From assembly GCA_028821405.1 (NCBI GenBank), contig JAPPGK010000108.1:89619-153618 (forward strand): a DNA stretch of 64,000 nt, read 5' to 3'. Under the pieces are notes generated by a model. It saw nothing but the letters and a program-made list of their open reading frames with translations, searched no databases and was not told the origin of the DNA. Positions 62,918 through 64,000 of this stretch are shown piece after piece (positions within the stretch are counted from its first letter, which is position 1; the number at the start of each line of letters is the position of its first letter). Source of the DNA: Gammaproteobacteria bacterium (GTDB taxonomy: Bacteria; Pseudomonadota; Gammaproteobacteria; Pseudomonadales; Azotimanducaceae). Both the position numbers and the translations under genes were made by a program.

Positions 62918-63242
62918 ATGCGGCAGCTGCACTTCGACCTGCTGCGCCTGCTGGAAGGCGACCGGCAGGGCTCGCACGGCACGGGCCGCGGCCGGCGGTA
63001 CGTGCTGGCGCAGGCTGCGGAGACGCTGCACCGCCTCGGCTACCAGGGCCTGCGGGCGCAAGGTTTCAAGGGGCGGCACGTCGACGCGCTGGTGGCGGAA
63101 GTGGCGGCGGCAGGGGCTGTCGGACGGCACGGTGAAGAATCGCCTGGCGCACCTGCGCTGGCTGGCGCGGAGGATCGGCAAGCCGGGCATCGTCCGGAAG
63201 GACAACGCAAGCTACGGGATCGGACCGCCGTGCGGGACCTGA
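62918..63242 (+). pseudogene. Integrase N-terminal fragment, first copy, frameshifted
   Basis: The ATG at 62918 opens with RQLHFDLLRLLEGDRQGSHG and RGRRYVLAQAAETLHRLGY, the core-binding domain of integrase-domain tyrosine recombinases. An extra G near 63101 shifts the frame. The continuation WRRQGLSDGTVKNRLAHLRW and RIGKPGIVRKDNASYGI ends at 63242. No catalytic domain follows; the second copy starts instead. Confidence 0.7.
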
Positions 63243-63946
63243 ACTGGGACCTGCTCCGGCTTCAGAGGCGGGAGAGCCACGTCGGCTCGCACGCCACGCG
63301 CCGCGATCGCTCGTACGCGCTTGCGCAGATGGCGAATGCCCTGCACGAACTCGGCTTCCGCGGCCTGCGCGCCGAGGGGCTGAAGCCGAGGCACGTCGAG
63401 GCGCTGGTGCGGCACTGGCGGGACGGCGGCCTGTCCCACGCCACCATGATGAACCGCATGGCGCACGTGCGCTGTTGGGCCGGGCGGGTCGGCAAGGCCG
63501 GCATGGTCGGGAACAACGCGGACTATGGCATCCAGCGGCGGTCGCATGTCTCCGACGGCACGAGGCGGCGCGACCTCGACAGGTCGAGGCTCGCGCGGGT
63601 GAGGGACGCCCACGTGCGGATGGCGCTGCGGTTGCAGGCGGCGTTCGGGCTGCGGCGGGAGGAGGCAATCAAGTTCTGCCCAAGCCACGCCGACCGCGGC
63701 GACCGCGTCCTGGTGAAGGCGTCCACGGCCAAGGGCGGGCGCCCGCGCCACGTTCCGGTGCGGACCGAGGCCCAGCGCCGGCTGCTCGACGAGGCGCGGC
63801 AACTGGCGGGCGGCGGGGCGCTGATCCCTCCGGCGCGCAACTACGCGGAGCAGCGCAGGGTGTACGAGGGCCAGACGCGGGCGGCGGGGCTGGACCGCAG
63901 CCACGGCCTGCGGCACGCGTACGCGCTGGACCGGTACGAGGGCCTG
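63230..63946 (+). pseudogene. Integrase, second copy, cut at its C-terminus by an IS21-type element
   Basis: About 239 residues from a GTG at 63230. It parallels the first copy (DLNWDLLRLQRRESHVGSHA, LSHATMMNRMAHVRCWAGRV) and goes on into a catalytic domain with Arg in FGLRREEAI, Lys in KASTAKGGRPRHVPV and HGLRH for H-x-x-R. The sequence ends at YALDRYEGL where the insertion-element end begins, so the second His/Trp and the nucleophilic Tyr are lost. It is therefore inactive as it stands. Confidence 0.75.
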
Positions 63947-64000
63947 TGTAGCGCGTCAATCAGGATGAGAAGTCCGCGACAATCAGGATGAGAGGAAGTC
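63947..64000 (+). mobile_element. Left end of an IS21-family element, continuing past the window
   Basis: The sequence begins TGTAGCG and contains two direct copies of CAATCAGGATGAGA (63957-63970 and 63980-63993, 23-bp period). Multiple short terminal repeats of exactly this kind mark IS21-family ends just upstream of istA. The rest lies beyond the right edge. Confidence 0.65.

Overview
The window is a chromosomal segment of a high-GC, Gram-negative bacterium, most likely an uncultured member of the Gammaproteobacteria. The evidence is gene order. It carries argH-lptM-lysA-dapF-DUF484-xerC-HAD on the minus strand, divergent hemC-hemD-hemX-hemY, a rho/trxA neighbourhood, and mrcA divergent from pilM-N-O-P-Q-aroK-aroB. 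Pseudomonas-type genomes keep all of these blocks. An ankyrin-repeat protein, many CoA-ester enzymes, toxin-antitoxin pairs and GC-rich palindromes suggest a host-associated or marine lineage, but that is inference.

Layout. 1-4 kb: 3' part of a molybdopterin hydroxylase large subunit, then a HAD/thiolase/OB-fold set. 4-6.2 kb: a secreted VOC protein, a Phd/VapC-type pair under a 24-bp palindrome, and a frameshifted nucleotidyltransferase with a small partner. 6.2-15.9 kb: scattered catabolic enzymes (SDR, crotonase, CitE-like lyase, MaoC, acyl-CoA dehydrogenase, HpaI-type aldolase) with CinA-like, Uma2, Fic and phosphodiester glycosidase genes. 15.9-19.3 kb: a VWA/MoxR pair. 19.5-21.6 kb: class II aldolase and thrC. 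21.8-28.0 kb: lysine/arginine biosynthesis and xerC. 28.1-32.2 kb: heme genes. 32.3-36.6 kb: rho, trxA, a frameshifted membrane protein and hemB. 36.7-40.4 kb: a decayed lipoamide-dehydrogenase-like gene carrying an in-frame palindromic insert, an ankyrin protein and an LLM oxidoreductase. 40.5-42.7 kb: ECF sigma, anti-sigma and PDZ protein. 42.8-51.8 kb: dsbB, mrcA, pilMNOPQ and aroKB. 52-56.5 kb: MDR reductase, NADAR, a phosphoesterase lipoprotein and a second toxin-antitoxin pair. 56.5-64 kb: an accessory tail with remnants, ada plus a PLP decarboxylase, a thioesterase, an IS21 istA relic, two integrase relics and the end of an IS21-type element.

How the genes work together. The core blocks supply diaminopimelate/lysine, arginine, chorismate and tetrapyrrole. 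They also build the type IV pilus alignment complex and secretin, and synthesise peptidoglycan. HemB has the Pseudomonas-type Mg site in place of the zinc cysteines. Several operon-first genes have a TANNNT hexamer exactly six bases before the start codon, which suggests leaderless transcripts are common. Four genes with otherwise good coding sequence carry frame breaks, either real decay or assembly errors.
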